Source: Tridacna crocea
Taxonomy: Eukaryota; Mollusca; Bivalvia; Cardiida; Cardiidae
Reading direction: 5' to 3'
DNA: 64,000 nucleotides
Assembly (NCBI GenBank): GCA_943736015.1
Contig: OX031071.1
Location: forward strand, 32,830,619-32,894,618
The translations under genes were made by a program, and so were the position numbers. Within the stretch, counting starts at the first letter, position 1, and the number at the start of each line of letters is the position of its first letter. The notes under the pieces were generated by a model, which saw only the letters and a program-made list of their open reading frames with translations, ran no database searches and was not told the origin of the DNA. Of the stretch, positions 12,373 to 22,217 are shown piece by piece.

Positions 12373-12497
12373 ATGACAACACCGAATATCTCTCACCTGA
12401 AGTCGAAAGATTATCAGTTCATTTACGAGCCAGCAGAAGACACATTTTTATTGATAGATGCAATTGAAAAGGATTTGGAGCTGATAAGAAACATCAG
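12373..12497 (+). CDS. N6AMT1: N6AMT1/HEMK2 glutamine methyltransferase, exon 1
   Basis: First coding exon of the eRF1 glutamine methyltransferase. In animals N6AMT1 acts with TRMT112 to methylate the glutamine of the GGQ motif in release factor eRF1; lysine methylation of histone H4 is also reported for the complex. The six exons (125, 87, 91, 84, 142 and 104 nt) join in one frame to 210 residues, against 214 in human. This exon encodes residues 1-41 plus two bases of codon 42 and contains EPAEDTFLL (residues 19-27), the family's N-terminal signature. The start is chosen because an in-frame TAA lies at 12358-12360 and no other ATG precedes the signature. The donor is AG|GTTTGT. Introns are 2310, 878, 3206, 1528 and 3344 bp and are largely transposon sequence. 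Confidence 0.95.
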
Positions 12498-12610
12498 GTT
12501 TGTAAGGGTGCTTGGTTCCAATTAAAGTGTCGAGTAAGTAATGTCATTGGTATCCGCGCTTTTATATTTTCGTCCCTTATTTCATTCGAACGCGGCATAA
12601 TTTCGATGGA

Positions 12611-12830
12611 ATTAGGTTAGATTTTAGACTTGTCCAAATTGTAAGCATTTGCAGGAGTCATGTGATTCAAAATTCGAAATTTGTTTCCGAATGGGTAGAA
12701 AACATTGTGGGAAAAGGAGAAAATGGTGGTAACCAGTATTTTTTCTGTTTCCCACAATGTTTTCATAAGGCTTCTTATTCAGGGTCGTGAAAACCAGGGA
12801 TTGTTTTGGAAGGGGTTTAATAAAAACCTC
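12611..12830 (+). mobile_element. MITE-A copy in N6AMT1 intron 1
   Basis: The left terminus is lost. The palindromic core is near perfect and the right end is TTTGGAAGGGGTTTAA. Confidence 0.8.
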
Positions 12831-13916
12831 TGTATATTTCATTTATTTGGATTCTTCATTTTTTTTTCTTTTGTTGGAAAACTATTGATCTAAGAGTATT
12901 TATATCTATTTTTATCATATAAAATAACAATTTCGAAAGAAAGGTCAGGTGTAAAACATGTATTTCAAAGAACGTATCAGTCAAACCTGTAAGTTATGGT
13001 GCTCTGGATTAGGCATTCAGAGTTCCTGGCAGACTAGTCTGATGTTCACAATGTCAACCTTGTGGGGATCTATGCTATTACAGCTCTGTACAATTTGTGT
13101 ATTGTGAAGTGTGCTGAACCGCGTCTACATGCAGGCCTAGTCTCAAAAGCGAGACGCCAAGGTGATCTTTTTCACATTTGGATATTTACTGTACACTGTA
13201 CCGTCTCAAGTCCATCATAAATATTCCAGTAGCAAATGAAGAGCGCTATACTGACTTTCTGTTTCGTGGGTTTTATCTGTATTGCAGCAAAATGCAATTA
13301 ACTTTTAGTACTACACATGACCAAAAACAAATTATTATAGGAATATAAGGAATATTGAATACGCAAACCACAGGTATGTTTAAATCCTGGTTTTGTGCTC
13401 TATTTGGGAAATGATAAGAGTTCAAACTTGCGCACAAAATCTGTGCGGAGCTTTCAACTGATTTTGTCTTGATTGTCTCTGTATCCAGAGGCGACCGGTC
13501 AAAAAGTAACATGGCCATTGGGGACAGTTATCTGTACTACATGCAGGCCTAGGTTAGCATCTAAGCATGCCCAGGATGGGCAACTGGATATGCAACTTCA
13601 GACATGTGTACGACTTTGGCGAATTCCAGAAGTCAAAGTACTTCCGGAAAACAGCAGTGCTACACATTTATGCATTTAATCTTAATCAGACCAGAAATTC
13701 CAATCAGGATTTTTTTGCAAAGACCCTGGAGGATGGCAACATTCTTTTGATATAGATAAATACATGAAGATCCCTCCATTTGTGTTTATATCATAATTGC
13801 GCCTGAAAGGGAATTGGAAGTGAAATGCAGTAAATATTATTGCTTGAAAAGATTCTCTGAATTCTCGGAACCGATCGGATGCCCTCTAGAGTCAGTTGTC
13901 TTACCCAAGAGGTTAC

Positions 13917-14114
13917 TTAACCCAGAGCTCCAGATAGAGGGAGTGCTTTCGATTTTGAAATTGAAAATATTGTTAATGGTCTACTAAACCCTATGTTGTG
14001 GGTACTCATTAAAATCTCTCGAGACGATTCTAATGAGTATACACAACATAGGGTTTCAAAGAGAAATAATGGATTTAGAATACGATTACTCCCTCTTATC
14101 TGGAGCTCTGTTAA
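13917..14114. mobile_element. Second TTAA element family (MITE-B)
   Basis: TTAA lies on both sides. The termini are inverted: the left end after TTAA is CCCAGAGCTCCAGATAGAGG and the right end in reverse complement is CAGAGCTCCAGATAAGAGG. Inside, AAACCCTATGTTGTG and CACAACATAGGGTTT form a second inverted repeat. It shares only the TTAA target and CCC start with MITE-A. Its right TTAA is also the left TTAA of the next MITE-A copy. Confidence 0.75.
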
Positions 14115-14323
14115 CCTATTACCAAGTAACAAAATTTTACTTTTGTCTAAATTGAAAGAATTTGCAGATGACAAACTAAAGGTAACTGAAACCATGTATC
14201 ATTTAAAGTGTAGAAAGCACTGTGACAGAAGGAGAAAAGGCTGTTTACCAGCATTTTCTCCTTTTCCCTCTACGGAGAAGGCCTCTCTTCAGGGTCGTCA
14301 AGGATTGTGTGGTAAAGAATTAA
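14111..14323 (+). mobile_element. MITE-A copy abutting MITE-B
   Basis: It starts at the TTAA shared with the MITE-B element and ends GGATTGTGTGGTAAAGAATTAA. The left arm of the palindrome is diverged. Confidence 0.8.
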
Positions 14324-14601
14324 TGATGCTACTACATAAACAACTATAACTATGAATCAAGAGTCAAGATTGTAGCTCATTGATATTTTCCCATCATTTG
14401 TAGAGCTTATGATATTGCAGGGAAAGGCACACTTGAACCAATAAGAGCTGTATCTGTATATATGTCCATAAGCAGTGTAAAAAATTCTGTGTGAAAAAGA
14501 ACAAGTGCTTGCAACAAATAAATCAAACTGAGATTTTAAGACTGGAAATAAGAGTTACATAATTGCAGAACAAGATTGCAAAGTTGAAGTATCTCAGAAA
14601 A

Positions 14602-14661
14602 ACAGACAGTGCAGATCAAAGATCAGACTGCACATTTATGCAGTCTAATCTTGATCTACAA
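14602..14661. repeat. GATC-palindrome mini-element
   Basis: AAGATCAGACTGCA and TGCAGTCTAATCTTGATCTA are inverted arms around a short AT centre, with GACAGTGCAGATC on the left flank. Confidence 0.7.
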
Positions 14662-14807
14662 ATGCTGCAAAGTAAACTATATTTATGAAACTTTGAGAGG
14701 GACTATTTCAAGGCTTATAAGCATGTTAGAGCCAGGACATGAATAGATATACATATATATTATACACTGACTCATAAAAAGCCAAATAAGATGTTTATTC
14801 ATTTCAG

Positions 14808-14894
14808 ACCTACCTTGTGTGTTGAAATTGGATCAGGTTCTGGTATTTGTTCAACATTTTTAGCACAAGAACTTGGATCTACAGTGTTTACAAT
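14808..14894 (+). CDS. N6AMT1: N6AMT1 exon 2 (SAM-binding motif I)
   Basis: The acceptor is TTCATTTCAG and the donor is AT|GTGAGT. The exon completes Arg42 and encodes residues 43-70 plus two bases of codon 71. It contains VEIGSGSG (47-54), the glycine-rich loop that binds S-adenosylmethionine in class I Rossmann methyltransferases. Phase is 2 at both ends and fits the neighbouring exons. Confidence 0.95.
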
Positions 14895-15373
14895 GTGAGT
14901 TATTAATTTGCTTTGTTAAGATGTTTCATTTTGACATAATACAATTATGTAGGAATATTCTTGATTGAAAAGACTGAATTTTATACTGAATTTGTATTTT
15001 CGCCTGTTTTTGGAAAATGTTTCTTGTGCATGTATATAGTTGGGAATTTGCTTTTAAGCTGATAAGTATAAGGCTTGTTATGCTTGCAAGCAAACTTTGC
15101 CTCTGCAGCTATTTTCGTGTTTTGAGATTATTATGACAAATTAGGAAATTGCCCCATTGCCATGATCTCTCATTTGTTTCCACATTAAAAATTTTGTAAG
15201 AATTTCATGTTGATCTTCCTTCGTGCAGACTAGAAGAAAAGATTTTTGAAAACATTGTGGGAAATTTAGGATTCACAAGTTTTGAAACATTTTTACCTCT
15301 AGACCATTTTCTAAGCATGTATTATTCCAACTGTAATATTTTCATAGAAATATTCTTGTGCATAAAGTGTTTC

Positions 15374-15604
15374 AAAACTCTTTACCACACAGTCCCGACT
15401 TTTAAAAATGACCCTGAGAAAGAAGCTTTTTGAAAACGTTGTGGAGAAAAGGAAAAAATGCTGGTAACATTTTCTCCTTTTTCCAACAATGTTTTCTAAC
15501 CTTCCCAAAAACGAATTTCAATTTTTAAACCACTTTTATATTGTCATCTGCAAATGCTTTCAACTTGGACAGTTCTACTATTTTGTCGTGTGGTAAAGAG
15601 TTAA
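15374..15604 (-). mobile_element. MITE-A copy in N6AMT1 intron 2
   Basis: Complete at the right end (TCGTGTGGTAAAGAGTTAA). The palindrome centre has lost the CAGC half on one side. A 45-bp fragment of another copy lies at about 15231-15275. Confidence 0.8.
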
Positions 15605-15772
15605 ATAGGTAATAGCCGAGATAGTGAACATTAGAGTTTTTTTTTTTTCTTTTTCATAGTGAATAAAAAGCAAATTGTTTCCAATCATGTACGCCTGCAC
15701 AGACAGACCTGTGTCGATATATTTTATACCCTGTTCACAGACCATGGGTCATAACTTTGTACTTTCTTGTAG

Positions 15773-15863
15773 ATGTACAGATATCAATGTAAGAGCAGCA
15801 GAAACTTCAAGGAAACCAGCTGAGGTGAATGAAGTAGTTTCTGATCAAATTGTAACTGATCTT
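15773..15863 (+). CDS. N6AMT1: N6AMT1 exon 3
   Basis: The acceptor is TTTCTTGTAG and the donor is CTT|GTAAGT. It completes Ile71 and encodes residues 72-101. CTDIN follows the second beta strand; Asp74 is expected to contact the SAM ribose. The exon ends in phase 0. Confidence 0.95.
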
Positions 15864-16111
15864 GTAAGTATAAATGAGCCTTGATCTGGGAAAACAGTGT
15901 TTAAGTGTCATGTGCTCCTTTTCCCACAATATTGTAAACTCTATAGCAAATGATGTGAAAATGTTAACGGGTTACTATCAGTACTGAACTCTTATTTTAT
16001 ATCTTTGTCAGACTTCCCGAAAGTTCACAAAAGGTGTGAAGCATTCGGTCTAAAAAGGCCCTAAAGGCTGTCAGACCGAAAAAATATCTTTCAGACCGAA
16101 TCAAGTCAAAT

Positions 16112-16284
16112 ATGTCGTCTGCAAAAGCTTTCGATTTGGACAAGCCTAGATTATCTCCCTTTCCCACAATATTTTCTACTCTTCACAAAACAACTTTCAA
16201 ATTTTTAGTCACTTTTTATATGTCGTCTGCAAAATCTTTTAATTTGGACAAGCCTAGAATATTGTTGTTTGGTAAAGGGTTAAT
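16112..16284 (-). mobile_element. Truncated MITE-A with internal duplication
   Basis: The GTCGTCTGCAAA...GGACAAGCC block occurs twice, at about 16112 and 16222, around a half palindrome. Just before it, 16043-16095 holds TTCGGTCT...CAGACCGAA inverted words. Confidence 0.65.
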
Positions 16285-16436
16285 GGATAAATGTAAAAAT
16301 TATCAACCTAAATCAGCCTGCACAGACTGACAGGGTTAGCTATTGGTCAATGTTCTGTATGTGATGGGATCAGTTTACCTCATGATTTTGTCAGATCTAT
16401 GTTGGACATTATGGATCCATTTACTAAGTGAAGACA

Positions 16437-16656
16437 TTAACTCTTTACCAGACGACAAAATTATAGACTAGTCCAAATTGGGAGCATTTGCAGACGACAA
16501 TAAATGAGACTAAGAAACTGAAACTTGTTTTGGGAAGGGAAGAAAACAGTGTGGGAAAAGGAGAAAATGCTGGTTACTAGCATTTTCTCCTTTTCCAACA
16601 ATGTTTTCAAAGGCCTCTTTCACAGGGTCATTAAAAGTCGGGTGGTAAAGGGTTAA
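16437..16656 (+). mobile_element. MITE-A copy in intron 3
   Basis: TTAA at both ends and a nearly perfect palindromic core. The right terminus has lost GATTGT before GTGGTAAAGGG. Confidence 0.85.
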
Positions 16657-16945
16657 GATGAAGTGGCAACATATTTTTGCCACAGCCATTAACAAGTTTC
16701 CAAGTCTCAAGCCTCCTGACTGTAGAGCAGATTTATTATTCTGCAAAGTTTTACCATTTCAATATGTTTTCATTAAAATTTCCTAGTTTATGTACTCGCA
16801 AATTGAGTACGCTGACGACAAAGAATTTGCCTTCTGAGTGCCCCAATTCAATGATGTCACTGAGAATTGATATCGCTGGTAAAACATGCAGTTTGGTGGA
16901 TTAACTTTATGATGTCACTGTGATAGAAATTTGTCATATTTTCAT

Positions 16946-17174
16946 TTAAACCTTTACCAAACAACAATTTTTTCGACCAGTCCAAATTAAAAGCACTTGC
17001 AGACAACAAAACAAACTTGACTCAAAAGTTAAAACTTGACTTTAGAAGAGTAGAAAACATTGTGGGAAAAGGAGAAAATGCTGGTTACCAGTATTTTCTG
17101 CTTTTTTTCCACAATGTTTTCAAAAGGCCTCTTCATCTGGGTCATAAAACCAGGGATGTTTGGTAAAAGGTTAA
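16946..17174 (+). mobile_element. MITE-A copy in intron 3
   Basis: TTAA at both ends, with left terminus ACCTTTACCAAACAAC. The core has an expanded T run in the right arm. Confidence 0.85.
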
Positions 17175-17366
17175 ACATGGATTTAAACAACTTGGAGGTA
17201 AGTAACTATGCATTTAAATGATTTTTTGTCAAAAAATAAAAGACTGTTAGTTACTACAAATTACAATTTGGTTATCCTTTTAAAGTTACATTGAATCAGT
17301 TTTGACTGTTCGCAATATGTTTACCAGACAAATTAAAGGGACGCCTCGTTTTAATTGCTTTATTTG

Positions 17367-17599
17367 TTTATCTCTTTACCATATGAAAATGTTTTAGTCT
17401 GGTCCAGTCAAAGCATTTGCAGACGATAAAATAAATGTGACTGAAAAAATTGAAAATTAGTTTAGGCAGGGTAGATAACATTGTGGGAAAAGGAGAAAAT
17501 GCTGGTTACCAGCATTTTCTCCTTTTCCTACAATTTTTTTTTTTTTTTGCTTTCTTTCTCAAGGTCGTCAAAATTCGGGATTGTGTGGCAAAGGGTTAA
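17367..17599 (+). mobile_element. MITE-A copy in intron 3
   Basis: The left flank is TTTA and the right flank TTAA. A long T run replaces part of the right arm at about 17527-17542. Confidence 0.85.
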
Positions 17600-17808
17600 G
17601 AAAGACAACAAACGATAATTTCTTAACTATATTCATTTATTTTCAAAAACAATCCATTCCCTCCTCCTTAATGACAACCATCAAGGGAAACTTGAAATAA
17701 TATTGTGCAAGCTACTCATTATGTTTGTCTTGTGGAAGCCTCGTATCGGTTGACACCGCCATTTTGGATATTGTGTTGAAAGTGTAGTCATGTACATGTA
17801 TATGGGCC

Positions 17809-18038
17809 TTGAACTCTTTCCCAAAAGACCAATTTATAGACTGGTCCAAATTGGAAACATTTGCAGACGATAAAATAAATGTGACTGAAAAATTGAAATT
17901 TGATATGGGAAGGTTATAAAACATTGTGAGAAAAGGAGAGAATGCTGGTTACCATCATTTTCTCCTTTTCCAACAATGTTTTCAAAAGGTTTCTTTCTCA
18001 GTATCGTTAAGAGTAGGGATCGTGTTGTAATGGGTTAT
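17809..18038 (+). mobile_element. MITE-A copy in intron 3
   Basis: The ends are mutated to TTGA and TTAT. Otherwise full length, with a good core. Confidence 0.8.
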
Positions 18039-18105
18039 CATGGCCCTGTGTGTGTCCTGTGGATTAACTTTTCATCAAGCATCTTCCTCTTTAAAATAGC
18101 TGGAT

Positions 18106-18215
18106 TGAGATGATGGTACTTTTCCCCTTTTCCCACAATATTTCCTACTGTTCCTGAAATAATGTTTTATTTTTTTTCTTTGCAAAAATTTCACTTTAGG
18201 CAAGTCTTAAATGTT
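18106..18215 (-). mobile_element. MITE-A fragment
   Basis: Keeps CCTTTTCCCACAATATTTCC and a degraded GCAAAAATTTCACTTTAGGC block; no ends remain. Confidence 0.5.
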
Positions 18216-18282
18216 CAGGTTTAAGATTCCAAACCTTGTACTGGCAAAGCCTAGAAAATACATGAATATAGGAACTGTTATC

Positions 18283-18492
18283 TTAACTCCTTACCACACG
18301 ACAAAATTTTAGACTGGTTCAAATTGAAAGCATTTGCAGATGACAAAATATAGTTGACTGAAAAATTGAAATTTGTTCTGGGAAGGGTGGAAAACACTGT
18401 GGGAAAAGGAGAAAATGCTGGTTACCACAGTGTTTTCAAAGGGATTCTTTCTCAGGGGCGTCAAAAGTAGGGATTGTGTGGTAATGAGTTAA
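18283..18492 (+). mobile_element. MITE-A, first of three abutting copies
   Basis: TTAA at both ends. About 20 bp of the right palindrome arm is deleted (GGTTACCACAGTGTTTTC), so the hairpin is broken. Confidence 0.88.
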
Positions 18493-18688
18493 CATTTTCC
18501 CAAACAATTCCTGGTTTTCACGACCCTGAGAAAATGCCTTCTGAAAATGCCTTCTGAAAATATTGTAGGAAAGGAGTCAATGCTGGTAACCAGCATTTTT
18601 TTCCTTTTCCAACGTTTTCTTCCCTGCTGGTAACAAATTTCAATTTATTTTGTCCTCTGCAAGTGCTTTCAATTTGGACCAGTCTTAA
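18489..18688 (-). mobile_element. MITE-A, second of three abutting copies
   Basis: Inverted relative to its neighbours and shares one TTAA with each. GCCTTCTGAAAAT is tandemly repeated inside, next to the core. Confidence 0.88.
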
Positions 18689-18912
18689 CCCTTTCCCAAA
18701 CGACAAATTTTAGACTCTTCTAAACTCAAAGAGTTTGCGGACGACAATTTCAGATATGATAAAAATGGCAGAAAGTTCTCCAAATCGGTAGAAAACACTG
18801 TGGGAAAAGGAGAAATTACTCGTTACGAGCAATTTCTGCTTTTCCCACAGTGTTTTCAGAAGACTTATACTTCAAACACGTAAAAACGAGGGCTGGTTTG
18901 GGAAAGGGTTAA
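18685..18912 (+). mobile_element. MITE-A, third of three abutting copies, variant core
   Basis: TIRs read CCCTTTCCCAAACGA. The palindrome centre is changed on both arms: GAAATTACTCG pairs with CGAGCAATTTC instead of the usual ATGCTGG/CCAGCAT, so pairing is largely kept. A further right-end fragment (GGTCGTTTGGGAAAG) follows to about 18937, about 130 bp before exon 4. Confidence 0.88.
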
Positions 18913-19069
18913 ACTTGGTCGTTTGGGAAAGTTTTAATATGACCAAAATGATATTGAAAGCGACTTAAAACACCTTTCAAGAAATCTAATCAATCAGTCC
19001 TTCAAATTTAGTATCAACACATATAATAAGCTCATTATGAATAGCTTTAATAGATATTTTCTTTTTCAG

Positions 19070-19153
19070 GTGAGTGGTCTATCAGAAAGACTTACAGATC
19101 AGGTGGATGTTTTGTTGTTTAATCCACCCTATGTCGTAACACCAAGTGACGAG
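19070..19153 (+). CDS. N6AMT1: N6AMT1 exon 4 (NPPY catalytic motif)
   Basis: The acceptor is TTCTTTTTCAG and the donor is GAG|GTATGT. It encodes residues 102-129, including DVLLFNPPYVVTP. NPPY (119-122) holds the amide of the target glutamine in HemK/PrmC-type enzymes, so the active site is intact. A possible miniature LTR element starts 33 bp after this exon. Confidence 0.97.
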
Positions 19154-19455
19154 GTATGTTACAGTAGTGACAATGTCTTCTCTTATTGTAACAGATTTCA
19201 CAAACAGCTTTCCCTGGTGGGGTTTGAACCTTTGACCTCCAGGTCTCAAGGCAAACACTCTACAAGTCGCCACAAAAGCTAGTTTTATAGCAAGGCAGTA
19301 TAAGTGTCCCCTTATACTAACACAAAATATACCTGTACATCTACATTGTATCAGTGGGATAGAACAATCCCCACGACACATGAGGATTCATCCACAAATT
19401 TTTCAATCACTGACATTGCTTTATCTCTCTAATAAGTGTTTTTTTTATTTTTTTT

Positions 19456-19468
19456 ACGTTGGGCGCCA
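19456..19468 (-). other. Primer-binding-site-like sequence for tRNA-Lys
   Basis: On the minus strand TGGCGCCCAACGT follows one base after the repeat end TGTTACA. It matches the last 13 nt of animal tRNA-Lys(CUU) including CCA, in complement. Confidence 0.55.
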
Positions 19469-19489
19469 ATGTAACATATCTCACATATA

Positions 19490-19565
19490 GCCATCCCTTG
19501 CGGGGTTTGAACCCTGGACCTCCAAGTCTCAAGGCAAACACTTTACCACGTAGCTACAAATGCCA
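19490..19565 (-). repeat. tRNA-like sequence inside the upstream LTR-like repeat
   Basis: On the minus strand, TAGCTACGTGGTAAAGTG (A-box-like) is followed about 35 nt later by GGTTCAAACCC (B-box). A diverged equivalent lies in the other repeat at about 19205-19280. It is not a full cloverleaf by eye. Confidence 0.5.
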
Positions 19566-19837
19566 ACTCTATAGCAAGGCTGTATAAGTTCCCCTAATAC
19601 CGACACAAGCTTGTTGTATCAATGCTTCCCCGGTCACAAATTTTGGACAACCTTTTCAGTATGGTTTTCAAACACCAGCAAGTACTACACCACCCAGCTG
19701 GGCAACACAAATCATGGAGGATGTAAAAAGTTCAAAAGGGGTGATACCTAAGATCGATAAAATTGAAGCCTCTATTCAGACACTGACTTTGAAAATGACT
19801 CAAATCAAAACGAAATTGACAACCCTCGATAAGAAAT

Positions 19838-20010
19838 TATTTTGACGTCTGCAGGTGTTTTCAGTTCGAACCAGTCTAAAGTTTTGTCATTTGGTAAAGA
19901 GTGAATCTTGAGTTTTAACCACATTGAAAAAGAAAAAACAGCTGTTGAAAGCATTGTTGGAAAAGGAGAAAATGCTGGTAACCAACATTTTTTCTTTCCC
20001 AACCATGTTT
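19838..20010 (-). mobile_element. Rearranged MITE-A pieces in intron 4
   Basis: A right end (GTCTAAAGTTTTGTCATTTGGTAAAGAG) comes first, then a core at about 19925-20010. The order shows a rearrangement or two overlapping truncated copies. Confidence 0.6.
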
Positions 20011-20242
20011 GCCGCATTGAATCTGGTGGGATTGTGGGATTGATAAAATTAGGCTTATTGTAAGCATTTGGTGCAAATGATTTAATGAAAACAAATGTAG
20101 GCCATATCTCAAACATAACTTTAATTTGTGGCTCAAAACCAAAATTCCCACCTAGTACCAGTAGCACATTTGGTAGCTTTGGGACTTGGAAACGGAGGGT
20201 TGCTGTTTTGACTTGCAAGCTTTGCCAATTTCTTTCCAAGAA

Positions 20243-20372
20243 TTGATGATAACCATTGTGAATGAGTTTTTTAATTGCTCACAGCTTATTATTTTTTCAA
20301 CAATGGTTATGTGTGTAAGCAGACAGTGGCACCGGCCTCCGTGATGTAAAACTGAAATAATGTCGAAAAGGG
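20243..20372 (+). mobile_element. SINE-tail fragment
   Basis: CAATGGTTATGTG...GGCACCGGCCTCCGTGATGT then ACTGAAATAATGTCGAAA matches the 3' part of the SINE type described at 48044. Confidence 0.5.
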
Positions 20373-20627
20373 TGTGAAATATATAGAGTTATCCTTTGAC
20401 TGCTCATACATGAAATAAAAGTGATATGAATATGTGCTCTTGAAGGGATAATAATATCAGATATTTACAAACTTTGTATATTTTTTGATAAGTGTCGAAA
20501 AAGGTGTGAAATATATAGAGTCATCCATTGAGTGCTCATGCCCAGAATAAAAGTGATATGAATATGTACTCTTGAAGGGATAATAATATCAGATATTTAC
20601 AAACTTTGTATATTTTGTATGAGTGTG
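20361..20627. repeat. Two tandem units of about 137 bp
   Basis: GTGTGAAATATATAGAGT...CTTGAAGGGATAATAATATC...CAAACTTTGTATATTTT occurs twice in direct orientation with few differences, 55 bp before exon 5. Confidence 0.85.
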
Positions 20628-20681
20628 ATATTTCTGTAATTAAAATAACATGTGTTAAACTTAACTTTCCATTGTTTCTAG

Positions 20682-20823
20682 GTTGGTAGTCATGGTATCG
20701 AGGCTTCTTGGGCTGGAGGAGAGAGAGGCAGGGAAGTAATAGACAAAGTACTCCCTATAGTACCCAAACTGTTGTCAAAACATGGGCTGTTTTACCTGGT
20801 TATTATAAAAGAAAATGATCCAG
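20682..20823 (+). CDS. N6AMT1: N6AMT1 exon 5
   Basis: The acceptor is TTGTTTCTAG and the donor is CCAG|GTAGGG. It encodes residues 130-176 plus one base of codon 177, including SHGIEASWAGGERGREVID and GLFYLVIIKEN, both close to the human protein. A MITE-A copy begins 13 nt after the exon end. Confidence 0.96.
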
Positions 20824-20836
20824 GTAGGGTTACTAT

Positions 20837-21069
20837 TTATCCCTTTCCCCTCACACAGCAAAACTTCAGACCTATACAAATTGCAAGCATTTGCAGAAGA
20901 CAATTTCATGGCAGCTCAAATAATGCAATTTTTCTTTGATAGAGCACAAAACTTTGTGGGAAAAGGAGAACATACTTGTTACCAGCATTTTTCTCCATTT
21001 TCCGCAATGTTTTCAAAGGGCTTCTTTATTAGGGTCGTTAAAAGTCGTCATTGTGTTGTAAAAGGTTAT
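20837..21069 (+). mobile_element. MITE-A copy 13 nt after exon 5
   Basis: The left end is TTATCCCTTTCCCCTCAC and the right flank TTAT. It starts 13 nt after the exon 5 boundary. The core is mildly diverged. Confidence 0.8.
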
Positions 21070-21292
21070 CTCTACTACATGATCCAAAATTTTAACAACC
21101 CTGAGAAAAAAGCCTTTTGAAAACATTGTAGGAAAAGGATAAAATGCTGGTAACCAGCATTTTCTCCTTTTCCCACAAAATTTTCTACCCTTCCCAAAAC
21201 AAATTTAAATTTTTTAGCCATGTTTATTTTGTTGTCTGCAAATGCTTTCAATTTGGACAAGTCTACAATGTTGTTGTTAGGTAAAGAGTTAA
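21066..21292 (-). mobile_element. MITE-A copy sharing TTAT with the previous one
   Basis: Inverted relative to its left neighbour, ending GTTAGGTAAAGAGTTAA. The core is well preserved. Confidence 0.82.
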
Positions 21293-21538
21293 TTTGTGGC
21301 CCTCTCGATTCTGATAGTTTTCACCGCCAGATTTACATGATAGAAATTCATTCAAATGCATAACACGACCTTTTTGGTAAAATCTACACATGCTTCTTCA
21401 CAGTCCATCAACTCATCTTTGTATGAATTGAAAAAACTTTATTTAACTGATTTGCAACAGTGAATGTTGCAGTAAATATTGCTCATCTATGTCTTTTGCT
21501 TTCCCAGTCTATCAGACATGTCTTCTTTATGATCAGCA

Positions 21539-21845
21539 TTATAACTCGTTACCAAACGAAAAAATTTTAGGTTTGTCCAAATTGAAATATTTGCCGAAGA
21601 CAAAGTAAGAGTGACGGAAAATTTGTAATTTGTTTAGTGAAGGATAGAAAACATGGAGGGAAAAGGAGAAAATGCTGGTTACCAGCATTTTCTCCCTTTT
21701 TCCACAATGTTTTCAATAGGCTTCTTTGTCTGGGTCGTTAAAATTTGGGATTGTGTGGTAAAGAGGTAACTTTTTTCCCACAATGCTTTCAAAAGGCTTC
21801 TTTCTCGGGGTCGTCAAAAGTAGGGATTGTGTGGTAATGGGTTAA
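21539..21845 (+). mobile_element. MITE-A copy followed by a right-half fragment
   Basis: Full copy to about 21770. Then, from 21776, a second right half (CCCACAATGCTTTCAAAAGG to GGTAATGGGTTAA). The full copy has a near-perfect palindrome. Confidence 0.8.
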
Positions 21846-22217
21846 TTTACATTCTGCTGGTGATGAATAGAAAACGTGACAGGCTATGTTTACCCCCCCC
21901 CCCCCCACAACAAAGTGGTGGGGGATACACTGGAATCTTCTTGGCTCTCTGTCTGTCCATCCATCCGTAGACACAAATTTGTCCGGCGAAATAATATGAC
22001 AGTTTTTCAGTTTGAGCTCAAATTTACAGAGAATATTTGAGAGTTCCTACATATATATGAAATTGTGTATGTGCAATTTTCATGATCTTGCTGCGAATTG
22101 TTGATTAATTATCTCCCCTTAAACTTTTTTTTTAACTTTTTTGTACTAAACCGTTCTGCATTCTGTGATAAAGACCTTTTTTGTGACAAAGAGCTGGTGG
22201 GAGGGCATATTTATATT
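21846..22217. other. No gene seen
   Basis: Contains a C run at about 21893-21907 and a GTCTGTCCATCCATCCGT stretch, then plain AT-rich sequence inside N6AMT1 intron 5. Confidence 0.4.

Larger units (their letters stand above)
19187..19638 (-). mobile_element. Possible miniature LTR element (TRIM-like) with tRNA-like LTRs
   Basis: Two related direct repeats, 19470-19638 and 19187-19380, both start TGTG...GGGGA and end TGTTACA on the minus strand. Next to the first lies TGGCGCCCAACGT (19456-19468), the complement of the 3' end of tRNA-Lys(CUU) with CCA, which is the usual site of a retrotransposon primer. Only about 90 bp separates the repeats, so there is no room for gag or pol. This is the layout of a terminal-repeat retrotransposon in miniature. 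Each repeat also contains a tRNA-like block with a B-box (GGTTCAAACCC). No clear 5-bp target duplication or polypurine tract is visible. A pair of tRNA-derived SINEs is the main alternative. Confidence 0.5.

Noticed and set aside
15675..15884. A small independent gene of 69 codons
   Set aside because: It is exon 3 of N6AMT1 plus intron sequence.
19037..19282. A separate 81-codon gene around DVLLFNPPYVVTP
   Set aside because: The conserved part is exon 4 of N6AMT1, bounded by a clear acceptor and donor; the rest of the frame is intron.
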